Part shown: positions 46,695 through 58,071 of the stretch, piece by piece
Numbering within the stretch: position 1 is the first letter of the stretch
How the letters are laid out: every line of letters begins with the position of its first letter
From: Clavelina lepadiformis
Lineage: Eukaryota > Chordata > Ascidiacea > Aplousobranchia > Clavelinidae
Length of the DNA stretch: 64,000 nucleotides
Direction of reading: 5' to 3'
Assembly (NCBI RefSeq): GCF_947623445.1
Contig: NC_135246.1
Location: 15,421,856-15,485,855, forward strand
Position numbers and translations under genes: made by a program
Notes under the pieces: generated by a model
What the model was told of the DNA's origin: nothing
The model's database searches: none
What the model saw: the letters and a program-made list of their open reading frames with translations, nothing else

Positions 46695-49347
46695 GTCAGA
46701 TTGTTTCACTTTTGCTATTGGCTAAGTAGGCAAAGGGGTATATAGGCTAGGATTACCATATTTGATAATGCACAATCCCTGACAAATTTACTTCAGTTGC
46801 ATTGACCAACTTTAGATTATTACCAAAGTGCATTGCCGCCATTGCTTTTTTTGTGAAAGAAGGATAAACACGAAACAATACAAAACAGCAAAGAAACGTT
46901 GCATTGCAATACACGAATGCAAATTTTCTTCTATACAGTAACATTTATGAAAATGAAAATTAGCACAAAATTTGATTTTCACAAGATCTGATTTTTTTCA
47001 ACAAGCTCTTGTTGGACTTAAAAAAACACATAAAATTCTAAACAAGACATGATTGTACTAAAGTGTTAAAATTCCTTTCATTCTCTCAATGGTCATCTTA
47101 TCTCTTTCTAAAAAATCTTAAATCTTATCTTAAAAGGTAGTAGGCTAAACAACTTACGTCATAAACGAGTTGCAGACAGTTTTGACGAGCTGAAAATGTT
47201 CGCGACCTAGAAAAAGTTTGAAAAAAGGTGGCAACCTAGAAAAACTTGGAGCAAAATACAATTTTAAAAAATCCCGGACTTTTAAGTACATTTTAGCATT
47301 TCTGCCTGACGCAGATTTGGACACTAAACTCCCTGACATGTCAGGGAAAATCCTGACGTATGGCAACCTTAATATAGGTTAGTGTTATAAGGCGGAACTT
47401 CCTTGTCACTATTTCATTCTATTAAGTCAATACGTTTTCATGAAACCACAAAAACGTGTTGGTTTAATTGAGTAAAATAGAGACCACTCGATAGTAGTGC
47501 ACGTCGTTTCATATCTTCGGCATAACCTACGTGTTTAGTTTTGATAACTTGGCTGAGACCTGAGGGACGGTGGCACTGAAATCACCTAAAATATTGCATA
47601 ACAAATTATAAATTTTATTAAAGATAAATAACTGCGAAGAAAAGGTTTTAGCTGAGGTTTACGTTTTGTCTGTTTTTGCGCTGTAGCCTAAGTTATACCA
47701 AATCGAACACGAATTCTGAGATTACGCCCGAATATCGACCAGTTTGTTTTCTGATCCCCAAGTATACAAATCTTGCATGCAGATTCAAATTGAATCCGTT
47801 TTTGTATAGGCCTAAAGCAATTGAGTAAAACAGCTTTTGGTTATTTGGTCAGCTTTAGAAACGGTAAGGTTTTACCATAATTTTGTAGGTATAGGCCTAC
47901 CTATATGCAAGATTCAAGTTAATTTCTATCATTGATGATTGGAGCAAAAATTTCAAGTATGAATTTCTTTGCTCGTCAAGCACATTTGATGAAGGACAAT
48001 GGGTAAAATTGACAGATTCCTATTTGCATAAATATCAATATTTATTATTCGTATTCTCACTAATCCGATATTTTTGAACTAGGCACACCTCTATGAGGCT
48101 CTAGTTTGTGCTCTGTTGTAGGTTTGCAACACTGACCTAACAAAGTCCTCACTCAACTCTCCACTAAAATGCAAGCTTTTAAAACCAGATTTTTAATATA
48201 ACTCATTGTTTATCGGCAAAAGCACTTAAAGTCCAGTCGGGAGTTCCTGCTTTAGCAGCCAATAATTTTTTTAAACAGTGTATGGTCATAAGAAACGATC
48301 ATGAAAGTAGATCTAACGTTGTCCATTAATTAGGTCTCCTGACAACTTACAGCTTCGTCAAAGTGTTCGATTACATTAGCTTTCGTTTCCTTTCTGTATA
48401 GGCCTACATGCGCGCAGATAACAAACGAAGGAACTGAATAACTTCCATTATATCCTGCAGGACACGTATGTATTCATGCAGGCCCACTGCGGAGTCTCGT
48501 CAGTCACTGCTCACCAGACGGCAACCCTGGACTCATAATTTAAATTTTGAAGGTAGCCTACACGAATGCGTGTAACTTATAATTTTTCACGCAGAAGGTT
48601 ACACGGCATCAAAATCGTTGTATATGGCGTTACACAAACACACAATAGTTCTATACATCATTGCAAAGTTGAAATACATTTATTTAAAGCAATTTTTTTG
48701 AGATGTAAAAACCCAATTTGCGCTTCGCGCATTTTAGATAGTTCACCCATTCGGTTCTCGTTTTACTCATATATCTTGACAGGTGAGGTAGCAACTGACT
48801 CTGTTCTCAACATACTTTCTCTGTTCCCGAGCACTGAAAAGCCTAGGTACGCCTCTGATTTCGTGTTGGTGCAATTGCAATTTTGTGTGGGTGCAAATCC
48901 TTGTAAGTACAGTCCTGTGTGAGTGGAATTACGTTGGATACAATCCCGTTGGGTGCCATCGCCCATCACCCTCGATTGAGGTTTTATGCTATGATTTGCT
49001 TGTATCAGACGTTCCCAAACTGTGGGTTGTTTAACTTTACTAGGGACGGCGCGAGTTTCCAACACGTTTGCCTGATACTGATTGTAGTTTGCAAAGCCAG
49101 TATGTGTAAACTTTCTTCATTTAATTCATGGCAGATGATGAATTGATGAAATGATAGGTCGCAAGATAGCTTAAAGATCATTTTAGGTGTATCCCCGGAA
49201 CTGAAACGGGGATTTTTGTTTTACGTTTGATGTAAAAACACAAAGCATAAATGAAGTTATATAAGCCACAAGAATTGCGCTTCATTTGGCAGCTTGGCCA
49301 CTAGAGAAAGCTGTTTTGTTTAGATTCCAGTTTTAATCGTTGTTTTA
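46695..49347. other. Gene-free stretch with decayed repeats
   Basis: No gene recognised. At 47225-47375 there is a repeat remnant on the minus strand with GTTGCCATACGTCAGGATTT and TCCCTGACATGTCAGGGAG, and a second TTGCCACC near 47230; it looks like a decayed miniature transposon. Near 49008 CAGACGTTCCCAAACTGTGG resembles the left end of the hAT-type element at 59652. The open frame 48566-48922 has no domain. Confidence 0.4.
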
Positions 49348-49810
49348 TACAGTGAGACCTCGTTAATCCGAACCCCGAACAACAGGAATCCCCGCTATCC
49401 GACACAAAACTGCCGGGAACGGATTTCTTCCTATGCATTTTACCCCTTTAATCCGGAAACCCCGCTGTCCGACTCCGACAAAAAAGTTTTGGAACAAATG
49501 TGCTAACTAAATCAATAGGAAAAAAATCCGATAAACCGATATTAAGTATTAAGAGTGAAGCGAAAATGATTCACGATTGTCCTAGATACAGTAAATAGTT
49601 GACAATTGCCAATTATCTACGCATAATAATGTCTGAAATGTCATTATAAACTCGGTACTTTGAATTGAAGTAAGGTGCATACTGCATTTTGAACACGGTG
49701 CTACATTTGCAAGCTTGATTGATTTTTCGCTTTCCGATAATCCAGATACCTCGCTGAACCGACATTTTATGACGAAACAAAGTGGTCCGGATTAACGAGG
49801 TATCACTGTA
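49348..49810. mobile_element. pogo/Tigger-type miniature transposon with TA duplication
   Basis: The element proper is 49350-49808 (459 bp) flanked by TA on both sides. Ends are CAGTGAGACCTCGTTAATCC and the inverse of CAGTGATACCTCGTTAATCC, 22 of 24 terminal bases matching. Internal CCCCGCTATCCGACAC and CCCCGCTGTCCGACTC repeats are typical of pogo-like subterminal sites. No transposase. It lies about 130 bp upstream of the OVCA2 start. Confidence 0.88.
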
Positions 49811-49937
49811 TTTCAGTCTAACATATTATTTTGTTTTTCTTGCTAAACTTCACGTGATAGTTTATGGATTGGCAACAGATTGGAAAAAAATTTTTCATTA
49901 ATTTGCCATAGCTCTGCTTTTGATACTTTTTACAGTT

Positions 49938-50591
49938 ATGTCCTGTGACGGTTTATTGAAAGTCTTGTGCTTACATGGCTATAGGCAGACGGAAAAGATA
50001 TTTAGAGACAAGACTGGTGCCCTCAGAAAGATTTTAAAGAAATATTGCCAATTAGTTTACATTACAGCGCCAAACGTCATTCCTAGCGCTGATAATGATG
50101 AAGAAAATTCAAAGCAAACTGGATGGTGGTTTTCAACTGAAAATAAGCTTTATGTGGCGCAAGATGTCACAGACTGCTGTGTTGGATTCAAGGAGTCTTT
50201 GGAAACAGTATGTCAGATTTTGAAACAAGATGGACCGTTTGATGGTATCATTGCCTTCAGCCAAGGTGCTTGTCTGCTTTCAATCATTTGTTCTTTAAAA
50301 GAGAAAGGGGATGAACGTTTTCAAAATTTAAAATTTGCTGTATTTTTTGCTGGGTTTAAAAGCAGACAAAGCCAACATAAATGCTACTACGAAGTACCGA
50401 TAACCATTCCATCATTACATGTTATTGGTGACACAGATCAAGTCATTCAAAAAGAAATGAGTGATGATTTATTAGATGCTTTTACCAATAAAACCATTGT
50501 GCGCCACACTGGTGGGCATTTTATACCAACTGCTGCACCACAGAAAAATGCTTATATTGAATTTATGAAACCTTTCATGAATAGGAAATGA
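49938..50591 (+). CDS. OVCA2: OVCA2-type serine hydrolase (FSH1 family)
   Basis: Single exon, 217 residues; human OVCA2 has 227. The family are alpha/beta-hydrolases, with human OVCA2 reported to prefer long-chain alkyl esters. Visible: the first strand and oxyanion loop VLCLHGYRQTEKIFRDKTGA (residues 9-28), the RQ-x-F motif, GWWFS (68-72), the nucleophile elbow IIAFSQGACL with Ser108, the acid turn HVIGDTDQVI (Asp165 or Asp167) and HTGGHFIP with His194. The triad is complete. I chose the ATG at 49938 because it lies two bases after a TACTTTTTACAG acceptor (AG at 49934-49935), a spliced-leader-like arrangement. AGA follows in the same direction after 372 bp. Confidence 0.93.
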   Translation: MSCDGLLKVLCLHGYRQTEKIFRDKTGALRKILKKYCQLVYITAPNVIPSADNDEENSKQTGWWFSTENKLYVAQDVTDCCVGFKESLETVCQILKQDGPFDGIIAFSQGACLLSIICSLKEKGDERFQNLKFAVFFAGFKSRQSQHKCYYEVPITIPSLHVIGDTDQVIQKEMSDDLLDAFTNKTIVRHTGGHFIPTAAPQKNAYIEFMKPFMNRK

Positions 50592-50963
50592 TAATTGTTT
50601 TTGTGAATTAAAAGTGCAGGGTTTGTAGAAAAAATTTAGTTAAATGTGTATGTAATAGTCATTGGTCAAGTATTTATAATGTGTGCATGTTAATCTAAAC
50701 ATTTGTTTGGAATTAATCACTTCTTCTGCTCAGATGAAAAGTTCGTGTAACTACTTATACTTCTATGTTATTTGATATTGAGAACCAATGGTTGACTACG
50801 TAACGTTTGTGTATAACTGCGGTGTAATAATTTGTAGTGATTATTGTCTCATATTGGTTGGGTTTTATACATTATCATAAACATAATATAGAGATTTTTT
50901 TGACTATATTTACTTAATTTTTAAATCATTTGATCCCTTAGATTGTACATATTTCTTATAGAA
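50592..50963. other. Spacer between OVCA2 and AGA
   Basis: AT-rich spacer; includes two AG acceptors close to the AGA start, CCCTTAG ending 50941 and TTTCTTATAG ending 50961. No repeat or RNA gene seen. Confidence 0.4.
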
Positions 50964-53494
50964 ATGATTTTTTCAACTCACATACAGCTTTTATATCTGA
51001 TCAAGGTGCTTGTAATGTTTAGTGTAGTTGAAGCAAAACCACCTCTCGTGATAAACACATGGCCATGGCCCAAAGCAACAGATGCAGGTACCAGTGATTA
51101 TGAAAATAAATGCATTAATGATAGATCAAAAGCAGAAATTGTGTTTTTCGGAGATATTATGAAACAGAAGTGGCTTTCTATGCATTTAGCTTGGAAGGAA
51201 CTTGTTGCAGCTTCTTCTCCGATAAGTGCCGTTGAGAAAGGCTGTACTCAATGCGAAATTGATCAGTGCGATGGCTCGGTTGGATTTGGGGGATCCCCTG
51301 ATGAGAATGGAGAAACAACTTTAGATGCTATGATTATGGATGGGTAAGACTAAACAGTTTTGATGTTAGTTGCATGCACCCACTTAAATATATACATAGC
51401 ATATCTTAGTTTCGTTTAGGCTAATGAATTTTGGAGATAGTAGCAGTCATCTGGCTTATAAGTTTAGAAATGCCTGTGTCAAGGTGAACGTTTTTATTTT
51501 ATGATCATTTCAGCACTACCATGAATGTTGGTGCAGTAGGCTGCCTTCGAAATGTGAAAAATGCAGTTGGAGTTGCACGTCGTGTGCTTGAAAACACTGA
51601 ACAAACTTTATTGGTTGGAGAATTGGCAACAAAATTTGCTGTCGAAATGGGATTTAGAGAAGAGACTCTGGAAACTAATAGCTCGCTTCAGGTTATTTAT
51701 GACTTTAATTCATATGTTTTTTCAAATTGTTGTATGGTATGGTAATGCACTAAATGTTTGAATGGTATTGTACTATTTCTTAAATGTCAATTTTGAAATT
51801 TCCATTGTATTCTTTCGAAAAAGGTGCCAATTTTACAAAAATTTGCTTCTATTGCACTTTGAGATATGCTAGGCCGACAGTCAGGGGTGTACTGCTGAAA
51901 AAGGAAATGTGGGAACGCATATTTTTTTAAATAATAGCCAAGTTTGGGAACCCCCAACCATTTTCAACAACAAAATTTCCAACAGCACTTCCCGTAAGAA
52001 AAAATTGTGAGAACGCCGTTCCCACTCTACTACACCCCTGCCGACACTGCATGGTGATATTAGTGGTGAAATGTAAAGCTGCACCACTGTTGTCACATCA
52101 CTGGTTGCTTTAAATTTAACCAACGCTTAAAATTCATACTGAGATATGACATAGAACGTTAATCTTTGTGACTGTCCAAATCATTTTTTGCTAAAATATT
52201 TACTAACATTTATTTTAACCAGAAAAGTAACCTGTAATGTAACAAGTAACTGTTTGGTACCTCAGAAAGCAAATAAAATGATTTAATTCATCTAAACCAA
52301 AGTCGGTTTTTTGAAAACTTAATGCAAAAACTTTATATGTTCCAGGAAACCTTGTACAGCATGCAAGTTTGAACATAAAAAATTTCATTGTTTTTACCCT
52401 TTACAAAGTGACCTATATTTAGATCTGGAAAGACTGGAAAAATAACAATTGTCAGCCGAATTTTAGAAGCAATGTTACTCCAGATCCATTTAAGCATTGT
52501 GGTCCATATACACCTAACCCTGATAGAAATCAGCATCTCTACACTTCTCGTCTTACACTTGGCATTAATGAGAAGAATCATGACACCATAGGCATGGTAG
52601 CAATCAATAGCAAAGGAAACATTGTCGTTGGGACGTCTACAAATGGCTTAACGCACAAAGTTCCAGGGTAAAAATCACAAATGCTTATCATGTGCAGTGT
52701 TTGGAATTAAAACTCATGCCCATGCTGAATGATACTTTAGTCGAGTAGGTGATTCCCCCATTGCTGGAGCTGGTGCATATGCTGATGATGACATCGGTGC
52801 TGCTGTTGCCACAGGAGATGGTGACGTTATGATGCGATTTTTACCAGCATATCAGGTTATATTTTGCTAGCCTGTATTTCAAACTTGTCACTTCATTTTT
52901 CCAAGTCATCTATTATTCCAACCCAGGTTGTGGAATCTCTCAGACGAGGGGAATCCCCAACAATAGCTGCAGAGGATTCCATAAAACGAATCCTAAAGAA
53001 GTATCCGACGTTTAATGGAGGTGTTGTTGCTGTGACGAAAGATGGAAAGTTCGGTAAGCTTTTAAGAATTTTGGTTTTGTTGTGTATTTTCTTAACATCA
53101 TCAGATGAGTGAAACCATGAAGATTTGTCAATAAAGGCTCAGCCAACCAAGCAAAATATAGCGATCTTCAATGAAGAACTAAGTTTAATTTGGCCAGAAC
53201 TAACCACTGAGTCCATTTTGTGTCAGACATCCAGCTTTCTTCTGCAAGATGTGGAAAGGAAGCAATTAAGAAATAGTTTACCCTCAATAGAGTTGAATAA
53301 ATCAGCAATTTTAATAACTGAAAGTGTTGTAGCTGATCACCATTTATCACTGATGTAACAACCATATTGCCATTTCTGATATAGTTTTTTATTTTTGCAT
53401 AGGTGCAGCATGCGCAGGTTTCACAAACTTTCAGTTTTGCGCCAGAGACAGTAACATGACGTCGACCCAAATTTATCCTGTCAAGTGTCTGTGA
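50964..53494 (+). CDS. AGA: Aspartylglucosaminidase, N4-(beta-N-acetylglucosaminyl)-L-asparaginase
   Basis: Lysosomal Ntn-hydrolase that cuts the sugar-asparagine bond in glycoprotein breakdown. Seven exons: 50964-51087, 51190-51343, 51514-51691, 52423-52667, 52741-52855, 52927-53053 and 53403-53494, giving 344 residues (human 346). A signal peptide ([18 protein letters not shown]) precedes [20 protein letters not shown]. Further signatures are [20 protein letters not shown] and NHDTIGM, where Thr207 is the autocleavage site and nucleophile, then [20 protein letters not shown] and [20 protein letters not shown]. The 102-bp intron 51088-51189 is open in frame (see findings); removing it restores the family sequence ATDA-AWKE. 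The ATG lies two bases after a TTTCTTATAG acceptor. The third intron holds a hAT-type miniature element. Confidence 0.94.
51874..52048. mobile_element. hAT-type miniature element inside AGA intron
   Basis: The element proper is 51882-52040 (159 bp), starting CAGGGGTGTACTG and ending TACTACACCCCTG. Flanks are CCGACAGT and CCGACACT, an 8-bp target duplication with one mismatch. The two halves are also partly complementary (GTGGGAACGC / GAACGCCGTTCCCAC). No coding capacity. Confidence 0.85.
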
Positions 53495-53986
53495 TGTAAA
53501 AATAACCTAATTGATTATTTTGATCAATCCTTGTGATGTCGCATACAATCTTTTTAGTTTCCGCCTGCCAACAAAAATATAATCATTTTAGATGACTTCT
53601 GTGCAATAAGTTAATGAATGATATCTTTTTGGAGGGACATGTTTAGATTTAACAAATCAAGGACACTAGGGGGGAAATACCTACACAGGAATTGGATGAT
53701 TAAGGTTACCATTTGTAACTGAATAAAAGTTATTATGCAGTGGCAATGGCTTTGGTGGCGTTTTCTAATAGCTTTACACCATTTTTTGTAAAAATTTGTA
53801 AAGTAAAAAGAAACATATTCATTAATGTCACCCACAAGTTGGAAGATACTTTGCAAGAAATGGTGTAATGTTATAAAAAAATGCCACCCAAGCCACTACA
53901 GTTATAAGTGCTACATTAGTTAACCCTGAACTTTTGTATGACATATTAATAAATGAAACAAATTGGTCTTTGTAATCTTTCTCAGT
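53495..53986. other. Downstream region of AGA
   Basis: Probable 3' untranslated region and spacer. AATAAA occurs at 53948-53953, 454 bp after the stop, and may be the polyadenylation signal, although nearer variants could be used. No gene. Confidence 0.4.
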
Positions 53987-54469
53987 TACCGTATTTACTT
54001 GATTGTAAGCCGCGGCTTACAAAGTTTTTTTTTTCATCATGTTTGCGGCTTAAATTCAAGGGCGGCTTACAATCAAAGGCGGCTTACAATCAAAGGCGGC
54101 TTACAATCAAAGGCGGCTTACATTTTTTCTTTTTGCCTTTTTCCTTGTCGACTTTGCCATAGATTAGATGTTTTGCCGTACTGCGTTGTCTGATACCGAC
54201 AATTGTGAAGTTGTGACGTGCATTTTAAAATGTCGGTAATCTCGTTGACATTATCGATGATGATGACAATGACAATAATGAGCGTGAAAGTTAAAATAAA
54301 CCTTTAAACAGTTTCAGCTTTGCGTGTAAACAGTTGGTATATGCGGCTTACATTCAAGAGCGGCTTACATTAAATTTTTAACACTATCACATGCAGCTTA
54401 CAATCAAGGGCGGCTTACATTAAATTTTTAACACTATCACATGCGGCTTACAATCAAGTAAATACGGTA
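53987..54469. mobile_element. TA-flanked miniature transposon with internal tandem repeats
   Basis: The element proper is 53989-54467 (479 bp) with TA on both sides. Ends are CCGTATTTACTTGATTGTAA and its exact inverse, the symmetry continuing into AAGCCGC (about 27 bp). Inside, GGCGGCTTACAATCAAA is repeated three times head to tail from 54061 to 54111, with partial units before and after. A 50-bp unit beginning CGGCTTACATTAAATTTTTA is duplicated at about 54361 and 54411. The interior repeats are copies of the terminal sequence. Confidence 0.88.
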
Positions 54470-55295
54470 TGCAAATTGCAATTGATTGTGTTGGATAATG
54501 AAATTTTTTGTACATTTCAATCACTGTTACCTCAATAAATTTTACAACATGAAACAAATGCGTTGGTAAATAAATAAAACCACTAGGATCTGAGCAGAAA
54601 ACAATGAATGACATCGGAATGATAGCTATGTGTGTTGAAATGCCTGGGGCTAAAAGCCCAATGCTGACATTTGAGTATTTGTTGTTCAACTCAGTTGTAT
54701 TCACAGCAACTTGAAATCCCATAGGAAAAGTAGTTTAGTTGCTTCTTTTGACTACTTACCTTCATGTAATAACACCCTTGTTCAAACCATGACAATCCAG
54801 AAAGCTTATTGACCAACAGACTGCTTTTAAAAGAAAAACTTGATTTATTATGTCCTGACTTTTTATTATCATTATACAAACCTTTCAGAGCAAGAAAGAA
54901 ACATCAAACGATAAGAATTTTAAGCCTTTTATAAATAGATTAGTAACATAATATAAAATGACACTAAGATAATGTTTTAATATACTGTAAAAGTGTAACT
55001 TAGGAACAGCTTCAATGTATATATTCTGCAGAAGTGCTGTGTTTACTAGGTACAGTTGCTTGTGCATACAGTAGACACCTCAAATTTTCTATATGTACAG
55101 CAAAGAATTTTTTCAAGCAATCCTAGCGCCAAAGTAATACCATAAACAGAAGCCATATGTTTTCAATAAATGTTTTTATATTTACAAAGTAAACATCTTC
55201 AGGCTCAGACATGGCACAACTAAAAATTATATTCTAATTATATAAACAGGGTATTGCAATATAGATTTAACATGATATATTGTAAATTTACAATT
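54470..55295. other. Gene-free stretch (FECH 3' side)
   Basis: AT-rich; includes the presumed 3' UTR of FECH on the minus strand. Open frames at 54420-55067 (-) are unsupported and partly within the preceding transposon. Confidence 0.4.
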
Positions 55296-56486
55296 TTATA
55301 TCACACCATTTACAAAGAAATTCCTCATGTGACCACATGCCTCATTAACACACATAGGGCATCGGAGTGGCAACTGCTGAGTACACACAGTCCCACTATC
55401 CAAATGTGATTTCACTACGTCAGCCATCGCTTTGATAAATATCGGACTGTCATTTAGTGACTCAGCTCTGTGGATGTTTTCAACACCAGCCTCCTTACCT
55501 AGTTCTTCAATATATTCTTTGTCTAGTTCATACAGCGTTTCAATGTGGTCACTTGTAAAAGCAATTGGTACTAGAAGAAGGTTTTTAAAACCTTTTTCTG
55601 AAAGACCTTTAATTGAATCATCTGTCTGTGCACCAAGCCAGGGCATAGGCCCAACTTTTGACTGCCAAACCAACCTGTATGAATTAGTGTGTCCTATTTT
55701 GTCCATGACACGACTCACTGTTGCTGCTACCTCGGCCGGATATGGGTCTCCACGGTTCACCACTGACATTGGCAATGAGTGTGCAGAGAAGAGTATAATC
55801 ACCTTGTCTCTTACACTTTCAGGAAATTTTTTTAAACCAGCTATTATTCTCTCTGAAAATGCATCAACCAAGCCGGCGTGGGTGGGCCATCTATCAATGA
55901 CACTCCAGTTCATCAATTTGGCGTCATCGGAGTTTTTCTTATAATGTCTTAAAATAGCATTCAAGCTGCTACCTGTTGTAGAGCAGCTGTACTGAGGATA
56001 TTGTGTGAATGCCACAGCCCTTTCTACACCATCTGTCTTCATTTGGTCCAGAGCAACTTCAGTTAAAGTGGGAACATATCGAAAGCCAATGTAATGTTTA
56101 TGTGGAGCAGTTTCTGGGCTTATTTCATCTAAAAGCTTTACCATGCCTTTGCCTTGGAGGTCGGTCCACTTTTTGATCGGTGATCCTCCACCTATTTCAG
56201 CATACTGAGCCTCGATTTTTGGAGTTCTTCGCCTAGCAATAAATGGTGCAAGTCGACTACGTGCAGGTAAAGGAATTAGATCGGGATCAGAGAACAGTCG
56301 TAGCAGGAAATCATATACACCACCTACAGTTTCTGGCCCACCCATATTCAAAAGAAGGATTCCAGTCTTTGGCTTTTGATAACTGGTTTCATTAGTTTGA
56401 AATGATCTCACAAATCCAAATATGTTTGAAATGCATCCTCGATTGGAGTAATGACAGCTACCTAAATTTTTCAACAGTGATGCCAT
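55296..56486 (-). CDS. FECH: Ferrochelatase (protohaem ferro-lyase)
   Basis: Single-exon frame of 396 residues from the ATG at 56486; human FECH is 423. The enzyme inserts ferrous iron into protoporphyrin IX, the last step of haem synthesis, on the matrix side of the inner mitochondrial membrane. Residues 1-36 are a basic, Ser-rich transit peptide. The core begins [20 protein letters not shown]. Other signatures: [15 protein letters not shown] with Cys168, [18 protein letters not shown] with the catalytic His236, and [13 protein letters not shown] with Glu316. The C-terminal [10 protein letters not shown] gives Cys376, Cys379 and Cys384, which with Cys168 form the animal-type [2Fe-2S] ligand set. 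All ligands are present. It lies 337 bp downstream of NOP53 on the same strand; an acceptor TTGTTTTCAG ends at 56536, 49 bp before the ATG. Confidence 0.97.
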   Translation of the reverse strand: MASLLKNLGSCHYSNRGCISNIFGFVRSFQTNETSYQKPKTGILLLNMGGPETVGGVYDFLLRLFSDPDLIPLPARSRLAPFIARRRTPKIEAQYAEIGGGSPIKKWTDLQGKGMVKLLDEISPETAPHKHYIGFRYVPTLTEVALDQMKTDGVERAVAFTQYPQYSCSTTGSSLNAILRHYKKNSDDAKLMNWSVIDRWPTHAGLVDAFSERIIAGLKKFPESVRDKVIILFSAHSLPMSVVNRGDPYPAEVAATVSRVMDKIGHTNSYRLVWQSKVGPMPWLGAQTDDSIKGLSEKGFKNLLLVPIAFTSDHIETLYELDKEYIEELGKEAGVENIHRAESLNDSPIFIKAMADVVKSHLDSGTVCTQQLPLRCPMCVNEACGHMRNFFVNGVI

Positions 56487-56823
56487 TTTCACTTGGTATA
56501 TGTGTGATTATTTAACTTTAACACATAAAGTATTCCTGAAAACAAATTACAAGCATTATATTACAAGTTCAAAATCCAGGTTGAGAGTTTTGTGTCAAAT
56601 ACAATTAAATTCACTTAGATAATGGTCCACTTTGCAATGAAATGAAAATACATTTGCTTTTTAAACTCTAACCAACAACTTTGAAGCCATGGTAAACACT
56701 GAAAACTCTAATCACAATTTAGTTTTTATATGAAAAGCAAGTTTAGTTATTCACATTGAATGAATCATTTCATATAAAATCACTTTGACGAAATACCATT
56801 ACCAAATAAAATAGTGATGCAAA

Positions 56824-58071
56824 CTACAGTTCTATTTCTCGAAAAGACCGCTTTTCTTGGTATTTCACTCTATATTTTCTTCTGGGAGCTTTAAATTTCT
56901 GACGAGGTTCTATTATACATCTCCTTTGTAAACTTTTGTATCGGTCAAATAAAATGTCTCCTTCGGGCTTCAATTTACGCAAAGAACCCTTAATTTCAGT
57001 GCTTAGTTGCAAGTCATGATCTGGTTCTTTATATTTTGTTGCAGAAAGTGTAGGTCGTATATTTCTTGTACTTTTCATTGCCATCTTATGTTTAATTTTC
57101 TCATCCTTGTCTCGAATTTCTTTCAGGATACCTTTGGCAGAGAAAACCTGATTTTCTCTCAGTTTATCGGCCCATTCTGTTTCTTTTTCACGCAATTCCT
57201 GTTTACGGATCGCTTCCTTTTTCCTTGTTTTCAGTGTCTTTTGACGTTTTGCTTTGCAGACAATAAGTTCCATTGCCTCATCCTGGTCACTGTTTTCATT
57301 CTCTTCTTTGTTTTCAACACCATCAAACAATCCCTCCAATAATTCAGCACTTGCAGTTTCAACAGTTGCAATTTTTGTTGGATCAACTGACACAGCTCTT
57401 TCTATTTTTTCTTCAGCACGTATCTTTAGTATTTCTCTTTTGTTTTCCTTGCGTAAAAGCTCTTGATGTGCATCCAGAGACGGATTATATGATGCTCCAG
57501 GGTGAGCAACATTTACTGCTACATTATCAGGATATGGCCTTTTAAGCAAGTGGTCTGGACGTTTTACTTGTGCTTTTCCTATTACATTGTTTGTGTGCTT
57601 TGCTATTTCAGTTTGATGAAACACATCATTTCTGAGATTCACAGGATCTCTGCTCCATATGTCCAAAGGAATATCTGTTACAACATTTGAAGTAGCAGCT
57701 TTATTACTCTTTTGCTTTGAGCATGCTTTCAATTCGATTATCTTTTCACGTCGTTGTTTCTGCCTTCTGATTTTGGCCACATTTGATTTTGAAATAGATT
57801 TTGGGATACATGTGTTCGGTGAAATAATTTTATCCACCATTAGGCATCTTTCTCGCTTTCGTTTTACATTACTTACTGGTGAAGTATGCTTTTCGATAGA
57901 AAACAGTTCTTTATCGAGTTTTTCATCCAAGGGACCACCAGTTCGTTCAGCCAATCTCTTTTTGTCTAAGGCATCTTCTATTGCCGAAACACTGATTTTC
58001 TTTCTCCAATTCTTTTTTTTGTTCTTATTCCACCGGACGGGTTTGTTCTTCTTTACGTCAGCAATCACCAT
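56824..58071 (-). CDS. NOP53: Ribosome biogenesis protein NOP53 (GLTSCR2/PICT1)
   Basis: Single-exon frame of 415 residues; human NOP53 has 478. It is a nucleolar factor that recruits the exosome helicase for 3' trimming of 5.8S rRNA precursors in 60S subunit assembly. The protein is very basic with coiled-coil stretches. Conserved parts include KKNWRKKISVSAIEDALDKK near the start, PLDIWSRDP (AIM-like region) and VNVAHPGASYNPSLDAHQEL (the family hallmark). The C-terminal block has LSTEIKGSLRKLKPEGDILF and DRYKSLQRRCIIEPRQ. The ATG at 58071 lies 5 bases after a GGATTTTCAG acceptor, suggesting a spliced-leader site. FECH follows on the same strand. Confidence 0.93.
   Translation of the reverse strand: MVIADVKKNKPVRWNKNKKKNWRKKISVSAIEDALDKKRLAERTGGPLDEKLDKELFSIEKHTSPVSNVKRKRERCLMVDKIISPNTCIPKSISKSNVAKIRRQKQRREKIIELKACSKQKSNKAATSNVVTDIPLDIWSRDPVNLRNDVFHQTEIAKHTNNVIGKAQVKRPDHLLKRPYPDNVAVNVAHPGASYNPSLDAHQELLRKENKREILKIRAEEKIERAVSVDPTKIATVETASAELLEGLFDGVENKEENENSDQDEAMELIVCKAKRQKTLKTRKKEAIRKQELREKETEWADKLRENQVFSAKGILKEIRDKDEKIKHKMAMKSTRNIRPTLSATKYKEPDHDLQLSTEIKGSLRKLKPEGDILFDRYKSLQRRCIIEPRQKFKAPRRKYRVKYQEKRSFREIEL

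Noticed and set aside
53953-54193. Frames with repeated KGGLQSKAAY-like peptides
   Set aside because: The peptides come from the 17-bp tandem repeat inside a miniature transposon.
55432-55944. A 170-codon plus-strand frame
   Set aside because: It is the antisense shadow of ferrochelatase.
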